Positions 28,917 through 37,381 of a stretch of DNA of 64,000 bases are shown here, piece by piece. The position numbers were made by a program, and so were the translations under genes. The stretch comes from Ostreococcus mediterraneus (lineage: Eukaryota; Chlorophyta; Mamiellophyceae; Mamiellales; Bathycoccaceae). Within the stretch, counting starts at the first letter, position 1; each line of letters opens with the position of its first letter. The DNA lies in assembly GCA_012295225.1 (NCBI GenBank), contig WMKK01000014.1, positions 124,001 through 188,000 on the forward strand, written 5' to 3'. Below the pieces are notes generated by a model. That model had not been told where the DNA came from. It saw only the letters and a program-made list of their open reading frames with translations, and did not search any database.

Positions 28917-30587
28917 CTACGCGACGTCGTCATCTCCGCGCAAGCGTCTACGCAACAATTCTAATTCCTCGTTTGTCACCTCGGCGTTCGCGCACACGTC
29001 TCGCGCCGTATCGCTAGTAACTATTAATGTTTTCATCGTCTGGTCGCTCTCGACGACGCACTCGACAAACAACATCGCTATAAAGTCCCACCGCGCCGAC
29101 GTAAGCGACGGCACGGGTCGGTTAAACGTAAATGTGCGCAGGAGCGTCGTTAGCTTTTGTTCTATGCGTCGAGTCTCGGCGCCGATGTTCAACTTGAGTA
29201 ATAACGCTGGAACACATTTCGCCAAAAAAGTGTTCCACGTTTCGCTGACGCTGACGCTGTATTTTGTTCGTCCAGGAAGAATGTCGGCGTACGTTTTGTC
29301 ACCGCGCAAAAACGCAAACGTGGCGTCGGTGACGAGATTATCCACCGCCATCCACGTCGTGCCAAACTGCGAGATTTGCGGCAACGGCATCGACCTTGGC
29401 GTGGCACTAAACTTGTTACTTTCACCATCACCATCGTCGTCATCGGTATCATTCATCGTAGCATCGCTCATGTCGTCGTCGTCGTCGTCGTCGTCGCCAA
29501 ATCCCTCGAGCGGGTTCCCCGTGAGTTTCGTTGCCAACATCTTTTGCGCTAAATCTTCCGCCATCAACGCCAGCTCCTCGGGCGTTTTTCCTTCTAAACC
29601 AGACCCTGATGTCAACGCTGCCGCGAGTGCTTCACCGTCGTCGTCGTTGTCCTTGTCATCGCCAGGAATGACAATCGGCGCGTCTTCTCGAGGTTCGGTG
29701 CGCAATTGTCCTTCAGAAAATCTCCCACCGATGCTCGGCACGAAATCCTTTGATGGCTTTTTGCCCTCACCGTAAGTATCGAAATAAAACACCCCACCTT
29801 TGTCTTTGTCGTCGTCATTTGTTGACGAGCTTTGGCCGATTTCTTCTTCATTCCACGTCACTTTCTTCGCCGCCGAAGATGAACTCGCGACGGCGTCGGT
29901 TTTGTTTCTCCTCTCCGCGCGCGGCACGTACCCATCCACCGCCATCGCTTGCGCCATCGCTTGCTCCTTGGACAATGGCTTCTTTATCGACATCGACGCC
30001 GCTGATGACGATGACGCCGAAACCACGCGCTCGACAACGTCCGCCTTGATGACATCGCTCGAAAGTTGTCTCGGCCCCGGCATCGTCGAGGCGCGTTTCG
30101 CATCCGTCGTCGTCGTCGTCTCCAACATCTTTGCCATCTTCTCCGCCTCTAGCATGTGCTCGCGCGTACAAAATCCGTGAACAAACACGCCTTCGCGTAC
30201 GACACGATCCTTTGCGTCGACATCGTACTTTTTCGCGCGCTGTCCCCGGACGTCTACGCGTTCCGAGCACGCGCGCCACCCGCACCGCCCGCTCGCCGAT
30301 CGTTCCTTACACGCGTCTATGTACTCGTTTCTCGTCAGCTTTACCCTCGCGCACGCGGCGTAGAACGTGCCATACATGTCTATTTTTGTTCTACCATCAT
30401 CCTCGTCGTCGTCGTGTGCTAAGAACTCGCGCTCGATGAACGCGAGCTTGGCTGAAGTGTAGTCCAACGCCGACGCCGTCCCGGAGCCGCGTTCCTCTTC
30501 CTCTTCGTCTTTGTTGTTGTTGTCTTCTTCTTCGGACGCGTCGTCGCCATCGCCGTAGACAAACTCGGGACACGACGTCGTCGTCAT
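28917..30587 (-). CDS. RPAP2: RPAP2/Rtr1-like RNA polymerase II CTD phosphatase
   Basis: 556 residues. The Rtr1 domain lies in the first 180 residues: a helix reaching YIDACKERSASGRCGWRAC, then VFVHGFCTREH. The CGWRAC (C-x4-C) and CTREH (C-x3-H) elements are the zinc ligands of this family. Long acidic, Ser/Asp-rich linkers follow, and the C-terminal 170 residues form a helical globular region. RPAP2/Rtr1 dephosphorylates Ser5 of the pol II C-terminal repeats and assists polymerase import. Convergent with EB1; only 24 bp separates its start from the stop of the CBS gene behind it on the same strand. Confidence 0.85.
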   Translation of the reverse strand: MTTTSCPEFVYGDGDDASEEEDNNNKDEEEEERGSGTASALDYTSAKLAFIEREFLAHDDDEDDGRTKIDMYGTFYAACARVKLTRNEYIDACKERSASGRCGWRACSERVDVRGQRAKKYDVDAKDRVVREGVFVHGFCTREHMLEAEKMAKMLETTTTTDAKRASTMPGPRQLSSDVIKADVVERVVSASSSSAASMSIKKPLSKEQAMAQAMAVDGYVPRAERRNKTDAVASSSSAAKKVTWNEEEIGQSSSTNDDDKDKGGVFYFDTYGEGKKPSKDFVPSIGGRFSEGQLRTEPREDAPIVIPGDDKDNDDDGEALAAALTSGSGLEGKTPEELALMAEDLAQKMLATKLTGNPLEGFGDDDDDDDDMSDATMNDTDDDDGDGESNKFSATPRSMPLPQISQFGTTWMAVDNLVTDATFAFLRGDKTYADILPGRTKYSVSVSETWNTFLAKCVPALLLKLNIGAETRRIEQKLTTLLRTFTFNRPVPSLTSARWDFIAMLFVECVVESDQTMKTLIVTSDTARDVCANAEVTNEELELLRRRLRGDDDVA

Positions 30588-30611
30588 CCTCGTCGTCTTC
30601 GAGATGCAAAC

Positions 30612-31691
30612 CTAAATCGCGAGCGCGCGAATGACGTCGGTGGGTGTGAGCACGTTTGCGCAGACGTCTCGGTCCCGCGCGACACATTTCGACAGCACGT
30701 ATACGCGATGCACTTTATGGACATGCATGAGCGCCAAAACTTCACCAAACGTCGTACACTCTGCGCGAGCAAAGATGAGCTCGACGTAGGCGTGCGTGGG
30801 AGGCGTGGCGAGACTCGACGCCGAACGACGACGTTCGTCGGCAAACGGCGCGACATCCGCGTCGGAGAAATCTGCCTCGCGCGACCTCGCGCTCGACACG
30901 AATTCCAGCGCCGAGCACGAGCATAAACGCGCCAACGCCGCTGGAGACTCAATTCTACGCAAGTCATTGATGGAAAAATTCGCACAGATTTCCCCGCCGT
31001 CGTCGTCGGTTAACGCGATGGCGGAGACGTCTTCGCGCACCATGTCCCGCACGCACGCCAACGCCGACGCGCGCGCCGGCGCGCGAAGAACGTTTTTTGC
31101 CCGGAACAACCGCGAAACGAGCGCGGTGGTGATGTCTCCCAAAATCTTCACATGCCTGTGCAAAAATTCAACGATATCAAAACGAGTGATGACATCAACT
31201 CGTCCGTCGTCGATGACGTTCACGACGACGAGAGGTTCATCTCGCAACGCGTCCACGACATCGAGCAGCGTCCGCGACGTCGCGTGTCGTCGTTCACGCA
31301 TCACAATCGCTCGTCGTCCATACTCCCACGCGCTCGAGCGCCAAAACTCGTCGTAAAAGTCATCAGCACGAGCACGAGCACGAGCACGAGCGGCGGCGTC
31401 ATCATCATCATCTTCCCTAGTAGTCGCAGTGTCCTCATAGTAGGCATTGATAAACGCTCGAGCGACGTCGCGAACGCCAATCATCCACCAATCATCGTCG
31501 TCGCCATCAGGTGTGTCATTCGCGAGCACCGAGCTCACGCGCGCGCGACCGCACGCCGCCAACACCGCGCCCACGGTGGCGTCGGAGCGTCGCACGCGCA
31601 CCACCGCGCGAGGCGGTCGAGTGCGCAGGTACGCGGTGATGGTCCATGAGAAGAGTATCCGTCGCGGTGGGTCGAGCGTCTGCGCATCCAT
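30612..31691 (-). CDS. CBS-domain protein (CBSX/SNF4-like)
   Basis: 359 residues from the ATG at 31691. Four CBS-type beta-alpha units can be followed: around residues 25-80 (RVRRSDATVGAVLAACGRAR...MIGVRDVARAFINA), 135-180 (LLDVVDALRDEPLVVVNVID, then VITRFDIVEFLHRH), 200-245 (ACVRDMVREDVSAIALTDD...FSINDLRRI) and the end (FGEVLALMHVHKVHRVYVLS...LTPTDVIRALA). Such Bateman modules bind adenine nucleotides and regulate partner proteins; plant members include SNF1-kinase gamma-like and CBSX proteins. The partner is unknown. A GAC tract (31751-31781) lies just upstream of its start. Confidence 0.8.
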   Translation of the reverse strand: MDAQTLDPPRRILFSWTITAYLRTRPPRAVVRVRRSDATVGAVLAACGRARVSSVLANDTPDGDDDDWWMIGVRDVARAFINAYYEDTATTREDDDDDAAARARARARADDFYDEFWRSSAWEYGRRAIVMRERRHATSRTLLDVVDALRDEPLVVVNVIDDGRVDVITRFDIVEFLHRHVKILGDITTALVSRLFRAKNVLRAPARASALACVRDMVREDVSAIALTDDDGGEICANFSINDLRRIESPAALARLCSCSALEFVSSARSREADFSDADVAPFADERRRSASSLATPPTHAYVELIFARAECTTFGEVLALMHVHKVHRVYVLSKCVARDRDVCANVLTPTDVIRALAI

Positions 31692-31749
31692 CGTCCGCGT
31701 GTGTGTGTGTGGCGTCGGTCGTCGGTCGAACGTCTCGTCGAACGTCTCG

Positions 31750-31750
<1 letters not shown>

Positions 31751-31781
<31 letters not shown>
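31751..31781. repeat. GAC/GTC triplet tract
   Basis: About ten CGA/GAC units between the CBS gene start and the tRNA-Tyr promoter motif. Confidence 0.8.
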
Positions 31782-31783
<2 letters not shown>

Positions 31784-31811
31784 CAACCGTCGTCGTCGAT
31801 TGTAATAAAAG

Positions 31812-31829
31812 TACCCATAACTTTTCACA
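31812..31829 (+). promoter_or_regulatory. Conserved 18-bp upstream motif ahead of tRNA-Tyr
   Basis: TACCCATAACTTTTCACA followed by gGGAACCC, ending 96 bp before the tRNA. Identical 18-mer to the three copies at 12.96-13.5 kb, 18 kb away. Confidence 0.6.
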
Positions 31830-31924
31830 GGGAACCCTAGTTGAGGAGAAGGCTTGATTTTTTACTCATTTATGCACCCGTGAGCACGACTACGTATAAT
31901 ACTACGTCGTTGGTCAAATATAAA

Positions 31925-32184
31925 CTCTCCTTAGCTCAGATGGAAGAGCAGCTGACTGTAGTTTGATGAAAAAACTGAAATCGAGGCGCGTCACAGCGTC
32001 CACACGAACGAGTAAAAGGCATTTATCCATGCATAAAGGCCAGAACCGCCATCAGCGGGTCACCCGTTCGATTCGGTACGTATATTGTAGCGCCGTTACG
32101 CGTCACAACGACAATATCGCGTCGGCACATCTTCACGACCATCCACTGACGCGGACTCGTTTCCACACAATAGGGTAGGGGAGA
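31925..32184 (+). tRNA. tRNA-Tyr(GTA) with two introns, one canonical and one GT-AG in the T stem
   Basis: Exons 31925-31961, 32051-32075 and 32174-32184. Acceptor CTCTCCT pairs with AGGGGAG (one G-U pair); D stem GCTC/GAGC; anticodon stem GCTGA/TCAGC with loop CTGTAG plus A (anticodon GTA); T stem ACCCG/CGGGT; discriminator A. Intron 1 (31962-32050, 89 nt) is at the canonical 37/38 site, as in eukaryotic tRNA-Tyr. Intron 2 (32076-32173, 98 nt) lies in the 3' strand of the T stem, begins GTACGT, has ACTGAC 24 nt before its end and ends TAG. Both must be removed to form the stems. No T4 run occurs inside. Confidence 0.85.
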
Positions 32185-32212
32185 TCTAACGAGTCCTTCC
32201 AACAGAAGAGAC

Positions 32213-32228
32213 ATTTTTGGAATTTTTT
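32213..32228 (+). terminator. Likely RNA polymerase III terminator of tRNA-Tyr
   Basis: A T5 run then a T6 run, the first beginning 29 nt after the tRNA 3' end. Confidence 0.55.
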
Positions 32229-32503
32229 GTCCTCGAACACGCCGTGTGTGCGCAATAGCGGTCGTGATAAATAGTGCACGAGGCGGTACGTGCAGCGCGC
32301 TGCATTCTCGAGCGCGTCGGGCATTCTCGAGTCAATAAATGTAGTGTAGATGACGATAACAATTATTATCAAGCTAGCTTCGCAAATTGATTGTGGTGGG
32401 TGGATGTTTCAGAAGAATTTCTCTGCTAAGTAGTAGTTGAATCGGAAGAAGTACAATGAATGAAAGCCGCCGCGACGCCGCCGGCGCCGGCGAACCCACT
32501 CGC
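32229..32503. other. AT-rich spacer
   Basis: 275 bp (319 bp from the tRNA end) between tRNA-Tyr and the 3' end of the plastid L6 gene. Contains two copies of attctcgag and AT-rich runs; no gene seen. Confidence 0.4.
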
Positions 32504-33364
32504 TTACTTCCCACGCTTACCCTCCTTTTGGATAACCACCTCATCAGCGTAACGGATACCCTTACCCTTGTACGGCTCAGGCGGACGCTTAGAGCGGATA
32601 ATCGCAGCAAAGTTACCAACCTCAACCTTGTCAAAACCGCTGACCGTAATATCCGTGTTGCTATCGCACTTGACTTCGAGACCCTTCGGGATTTCCATAA
32701 TCACCGGGTGGGAATAACCCAAGCTCAAGTTCAAGTTCTTGCCTTGCATCGCCGCCTTGTAACCAACCCCAAGGAGCTTGAGCTTCTTCTCGAACCCCGT
32801 GGACACACCCACCATCATGTTGTTCGCCAACGTGCGGTACAAGCCGTGACCCTTGCGCGCATCAGGGGTGTCATTCGCACGCGACAACTTGATGGCTTCA
32901 CCCTCCTCCGTGAAAACAACGACGTCCGGGAACTGCATCTCCATGGAACCCTTAGGACCCTGTACATGTGTGCGTGCAAGAATAAGCGCATTCGCAGTCA
33001 GTATACGTGTCAACGTCTCGTACGCGCGCGCGCTCGACGACGGGTGAAAACCCTACAACCCTCAAGCCCTCGATGGGCGTGGTCAGCACACCCCGTGCGC
33101 GCGCGCACGACGCCACCAACCCATCGCGCTCGCGCACATTTGCATCATAACATTTTCATCGCTCTCGTAAACACCTACCTTGACCGCGAGCATGTTGTCC
33201 TTCAACGTGTACGTCACGCCCTTGGGCACCGCCACCGGGACCTTGCCGATGCGCGATTCCTTAGCCTCAATCGCGCGTCGCGCGGTGGGCTTCGTGGACT
33301 CGGCGCGCTTGGCGCGAATCGTGGTGTCACCACGGACGAAAGAAGATACTTGAGCGGCGAGCAT
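32504..33364 (-). CDS. RPL6: Plastid ribosomal protein L6 (uL6c), nuclear-encoded, two exons
   Basis: Exons 33179-33364 and 32504-32959, 213 residues. Exon 1 gives a short Arg/Ala-rich transit region, then SRIGKVPVAVPKGVTYTL and LKDNMLAVK; exon 2 continues GPKGSMEMQFPDVVV to the C-terminus with RPPEPYKGKGIRYADEVV, the bacterial-type L6 ending rather than the cytosolic eL9 type. The 219-nt intron opens GTAGGTG, has ATACTGACTGC and ends ACAG; the join is phase 0. L6 sits near the factor-binding site of the large subunit. Head to head with SSNA1. Confidence 0.93.
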
Positions 33365-33444
33365 CGCGGGCGGTGTGTGAAGGTTTGACGCGTCGCACAG
33401 TGTCGGCGCCGCCGCGCGACGTCTCCCTTCGCCCGAAAGCCCGG

Positions 33445-33483
<39 letters not shown>
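33445..33483. repeat. (GAC)13 tract
   Basis: Uninterrupted GAC units in the shared promoter of plastid L6 and SSNA1. Confidence 0.9.
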
Positions 33484-33486
<3 letters not shown>

Positions 33487-33621
33487 TGGATGGTGTGGAG
33501 TCACGATTGGTCGTTGTGTGGGTACTCAAGACTTGAGTTGTGATTGGTCGTTGTGTGCTTTTCAGAAAAACAAGAAGAAAAGAAAGCCAAAGCCTCGGGA
33601 ACACGAAGCGTTGCGCGACAC

Positions 33622-33656
<35 letters not shown>
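33622..33656. repeat. (ACG)n tract
   Basis: About eleven uninterrupted units, 44 bp before the SSNA1 start codon. Confidence 0.9.
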
Positions 33657-33659
<3 letters not shown>

Positions 33660-33699
33660 GGACGGGATGATGCCGACGACGACGACGAAAAATTTAGTC

Positions 33700-34062
33700 A
33701 TGACGCAAACGCAAGATGCGCTCGGGAAAGGTGCGCGTGTGTCGCGACGGGACGCGAGGCGACGCGCGCGAGAGAGAGAGAGAGACGACTGACGAACCGC
33801 GCGCGTAGGATTGGAGGAGTTGAAACGACGTAAACGAAGCGTTGAGAGCGCTATTGAGGCAAAAGAGCGTGATGGAGATGCGCTTCGGCGACGGTTGAAG
33901 GATTTGGAAGGATTAATCGCGCGGGACCGCGAGACGCTCGTCGAGTATGATAAAATCATTCGCGACGCCGAACAAAGCTTGGATCGTATCTTGGAAAGCA
34001 GTGAATTCTTGTTGAACGCTATTCGACGCGAGACACAAAACTTGGACGCACGAGAGCCTTGA
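33700..34062 (+). CDS. SSNA1: SSNA1/NA14/DIP13-like coiled-coil microtubule protein, two exons
   Basis: Exons 33700-33730 and 33809-34062, 94 residues. Exon 1 encodes MTQTQDALGK; the 78-nt intron opens GTGCGCG, has CGACTGACG and ends GTAG; exon 2 continues GLEELKRRKRSVESAIEAKE. The whole protein is a single coiled coil, and its end (YDKIIRDAEQSLDRILESSE, FLLNAIRRETQNL) matches the SSNA1 C-terminal half ([20 protein letters not shown] in human). SSNA1/DIP13 binds microtubules at centrioles, basal bodies and flagella. The presence of such a gene is notable if the alga lacks flagella. Confidence 0.82.
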
Positions 34063-34147
34063 TTCTATGTACTGATAATATTGCATGCTTGTCTTCTTCT
34101 GATGTATATATGATATGTATATGCTCACCTGTGGACGCGCGCTTTGC

Positions 34148-34996
34148 CTACAACTCGTCGTGGGCTTTACTCGCCTTCGCGTAAGCATCGGAGATGAGTT
34201 TCAACACTTCTTTCGAACGCAGCAATTTTGCGAGTTTTCTCATATTTCGCCCCTTGGAATCTAACGCCAGAACATTGGCGCCGTTATTTAACAAAATTTC
34301 CACCGCCTTGGCGTCTTGCTTGCGCACGGCGAGCGTCAAGAGCGTGTCGCCGCGCCTATTCATGGCGTTTGCGCTCGCTCCGAGCTCAATGAGCTGCTTG
34401 AGTGACGCTACGTTTCTGTGCTCCACCGCGGTGAACGTCGCAGGCATACCAGACGAATTGAGTTCATCCGCGTCTACCCCGCACTCCTCGACGAGAAATT
34501 TCAACGCCTCGAGGTGCGTCTCGTTTCTCCCCCAACTCGCGCGATGCAACGCCGTGAATCCATCTCTGGACTGCGCTGATAAATACCCATGCTTTTTAAG
34601 AACTCTCAACATCTTCACCGATCCCATGCTCGCCGCAAACTCTAACGCGCCGTTTCCATCGTGGTCCAACGCCGCGCCATCCGCGCCGAGCGTCAACAAC
34701 TTATCCAACAACTCATCGTGTCCGTACACCGTCGCCATGATCACCGCCGTCCGTCCATTATCATGATCACCTGTGTTAATGTGTTCCAAGAAATCCTCCT
34801 CACCGCGCGCGAGCGCAGCGTCATCAAAGTACTGCGTATCATTGTTCATCGCCGCGACGACCGGTTGCGGCGTGTTGTGCGCGCGCACGACCGAGCTCAA
34901 GCACCCCATGCACGCCAGCGCGCACGCCAGTATCATCCTTGACATCGTCATCGTTCGCGCGCGACGCGAGCTCGCACCATCCATCGCGCGCACCAT
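34148..34996 (-). CDS. ER-lumenal ankyrin-repeat protein ending in HDEL
   Basis: 282 residues; ATGs at 34996, 34984, 34951 and 34945 are all in frame. A cleavable-looking signal sequence (MILACALACMGCLSSVVRA) is followed by six or so ankyrin repeats: TAVIMATVYGHDELLDKLLT, GALEFAASMGSVKMLRVLKK, TALHRASWGRNETHLEALKF, ATFTAVEHRNVASLKQLIEL, TLLTLAVRKQDAKAVEILLN. The chain ends KAHDEL, the standard ER retrieval signal. Ankyrin proteins are normally cytosolic, so a secreted and retrieved one is unusual. The role is unknown. It converges with SSNA1 (85 bp). Confidence 0.82.
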   Translation of the reverse strand: MVRAMDGASSRRARTMTMSRMILACALACMGCLSSVVRAHNTPQPVVAAMNNDTQYFDDAALARGEEDFLEHINTGDHDNGRTAVIMATVYGHDELLDKLLTLGADGAALDHDGNGALEFAASMGSVKMLRVLKKHGYLSAQSRDGFTALHRASWGRNETHLEALKFLVEECGVDADELNSSGMPATFTAVEHRNVASLKQLIELGASANAMNRRGDTLLTLAVRKQDAKAVEILLNNGANVLALDSKGRNMRKLAKLLRSKEVLKLISDAYAKASKAHDEL

Positions 34997-35115
34997 CGCG
35001 TTGTGCGGTCACGCGCGATCGCGGCTTTCTCTTGTGCCTTTGGTGGTGGGTTGTGGCCTCACTCGTCGACGCGCGGCGCCGTCGTCAGGTCGTGCGAGCT
35101 CGCGCGTGTGCGCGC

Positions 35116-35689
35116 ATGACGCGCGCGCAGAAGTTCGGTGCGTGCTCCACGTCGTCGTACGTCGTCATCGTCGATGTCGGCGCCGCCGCCGTGACGACGA
35201 ATGTGATGAGCCAGAGTCGCGGCTTGGATTAATCATCACGAATCAACGTCGTCATCAAACGTCTCCCAAGACTGACTCGCTGACTGTGTTTCTGCGTCTA
35301 CACAGCCGCCGTGGGCGTGGCGTTCGCATCGCTATGGGCTGGTGCTCTGAAAACCATAGACATGTCAGACGACGTGCGACGAGTGGTGATCGCGGTACGC
35401 GCGCCGTCGTCGCCTCGGTCAACCGTTCCCGTTTCGCCTCTGACATCTTTCCACACTCACCACTGACTCGCGCGCGACGTCCCCCACACAGGCTCCACTC
35501 TATGCCATCATCGCATTTGCGATATACTCCACGGCATACATCATCCACGCCGTGTGGACGTTCCCGGAATGTCCTCGAGCCGCCGAAGCGCTCGCGCGCG
35601 ACGTCGCGCGCGCGCAACGCCGACTCATCGCCCGTCACGTCCTCCCCGCCGACGCCTTCGACGCCACATCACCGCCACATCGCGCGTGA
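35116..35689 (+). CDS. DPM3: Dolichol-phosphate mannosyltransferase subunit 3 (DPM3), three exons
   Basis: Exons 35116-35137, 35306-35394 and 35492-35689, 102 residues. It reads MTRAQKF, then AAVGVAFASLWAGALKTIDM through VRRVVIA, then APLYAIIAFAIYSTAYIIHA followed by VWTFPECPRAAEALARDV. Two hydrophobic helices and the conserved TF-x-C-x-x-A segment followed by a charged helix are the DPM3 pattern. DPM3 anchors the catalytic DPM1 subunit to the ER membrane for Dol-P-Man synthesis. Introns open GTGCGTG and GTACGCG, have GACTGACTCG and CACTGACTCG, and end ACAG. All three phases agree. The gene is easily missed because no exon has a long frame. Confidence 0.85.
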
Positions 35690-36530
35690 ATCACCGTCGT
35701 CGTCATCGTCGTCGTCGACCACCCACCTGTCCATCCATCCATCCGTCATCGTCGTCGTCGTCGTCGCGTACGCGTAGTAGTCATCCATGTAGTCGCAGCA
35801 CGCGTCCACCGTCGCAGTCGCAGCGTCGCGCGCATTCGCATCCACGTACCACACCAGCGCGAATCGCCCACTCGGGGGTGATGACCTCCATCGCCGTCAC
35901 CGTCGTCACCGCCTCCGTCGCCCGCGTGCGATCGCACGCCACGCCACGCCACGCCACGCCGTCCCATGGCCCGTCGACCGTCGCGTCGTCGATATCTCGA
36001 TTTTCTGTTCATGATTGGTCGATGACCCCCTCACATGTGCACCAGCCTCTGTCGTCGCCGTGCGAGCGTAAAACGCAGCACGCGCGCTGACGAAGACGCG
36101 CGCGACGCTGGCGACGCGCGCGCGCGCGACGTCGACGCGCGCGCGCATTCGAGAGGCAGCCGTGCGCACGATTTTTGAATTCCCACCCCACGGGCGCCCT
36201 GTGTTGCACTCGACCCACGCATCGACCACTCGACCACTCGAGAAATCGAGAAATCGAAACGTCACGCGACCCTTCGGGAAGCGCCCCCGTCCGTCGCGGC
36301 GTCGAAAAAATGGTCTGATTAGAACAGAAATTGCCCTTCTTTGTACCGGTACGAATGAAGAAATCGTCGATGTTGTACTGTATTTGAACAGCGCGTCTGC
36401 TTTATTTGAACGAACGCGCGTCGTCAAAACGACGCACGTTTCACGCGCGCGCGACGCGACGATGCTGCGACTTGTGTTGAACGCCGTGGTCAACGGTGGA
36501 TAAGCACCTGATGATGACCCACGTTGAAGC

Positions 36531-36812
36531 TTAGATGCACGCGACGACGACAGCGACGACGTTCCTGATGTTCCCCGACCAGGATGACGATTGAGGCAAG
36601 ATGCCTCCAGACGTGAGCATCACTTCCCGATGACTATCGTCAAAGACGAGCACGATACAGTGACGCGGGAGTTCAACGATCGTGCATACGATGTAAGACG
36701 TGTCATCGTTCGTCGTTAACGTCCATTCGGCCATATGCTCGCGGTTCCGCATCGGACTGGTGCGCGCGTTGAACATGTGTGCACCGAGCACCNTCGTCAC
36801 TTGTGTCATCAC
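36531..36812 (-). CDS. Possible orphan ORF, about 93 residues
   Basis: An open frame with unusually protein-like translation for this spacer (for example DTSYIVCTIVELPRHCIVLV, VMLTSGGILPQSSSWS). It is interrupted near its start by the undetermined base at 36793, no family is recognised, and no clear start is seen. It could be a gene remnant, an exon or chance. Confidence 0.25.
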   Translation of the reverse strand: MMTQVTXVLGAHMFNARTSPMRNREHMAEWTLTTNDDTSYIVCTIVELPRHCIVLVFDDSHREVMLTSGGILPQSSSWSGNIRNVVAVVVACI

Positions 36813-37064
36813 AAACGCGACTCAATTCATATCGACCCGGCGCTGCGTCGATCGGCGACCCTCAAAACAATCAACACGAGCGCGTTCAATGCGACAGGGC
36901 GACCCGGGCGAGTGCGTCTCGCGCGCACGATACACATTTACACGCGTCGCTTGGCGCACACGGGGGCGCCTGCGCGCACACGCGTCTCGTCCAAAGGCTG
37001 TGCGTGCGTGTGCGCGCCTCGGTCAGTTGCCCCCTATGGGTATTTAGTATTTAGTTTACTCGTT

Positions 37065-37135
37065 CAAATACAGGCGATTTTCGTACACATACAGGCGCGA
37101 CGCGTACACATACAGGCGATTTTCGTTCATAATAA
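37065..37135 (+). repeat. Degenerate ~21-bp tandem repeat, about 3.5 copies
   Basis: Units of the form acacatacaggcgattttcgt and acacatacaggcgcgacgcgt alternate; the last unit has tcataataaggcg. Confidence 0.7.
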
Positions 37136-37340
37136 GGCGCGCGCTCGTGCACATCACACCAGGCCACCCCCGGCGTCGCGGCGAGGCCCCCTGCTTCCGG
37201 GTGTGTCGCCAGCGCCCCCGACGGCCCGACGGCGCGCGTCGGCGACGCATCCTACTGTGTGCGCTCCTACTGTGTGCCCATACGCGACACCGCACGCACG
37301 CGCGCGCGATGGTCGATCGATCGCGAGGGGGCCTCCGTCG

Positions 37341-37381
<41 letters not shown>
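37341..37381. repeat. (GTC)13 tract
   Basis: Uninterrupted GTC units within the 2.2-kb gene-poor stretch; shorter GAC tracts follow at 37412 and 37511. Confidence 0.9.

Larger units (their letters stand above)
33365..33699. promoter_or_regulatory. Bidirectional promoter with duplicated CCAAT-type box and two GAC tracts
   Basis: 335 bp between plastid L6 and SSNA1. A 16-mer, gattggtcgttgtgtg, occurs at 33505 and 33542; it holds ATTGG, the complement of CCAAT. The pair is flanked by GAC tracts at 33445-33483 (13 units) and 33622-33656. Confidence 0.6.

Noticed and set aside
35906-36493. 195-residue minus-strand ORF
   Set aside because: Composition is that of CGCG-rich spacer read in frame (Arg/Ala/Thr runs); no supporting splice or domain signals.
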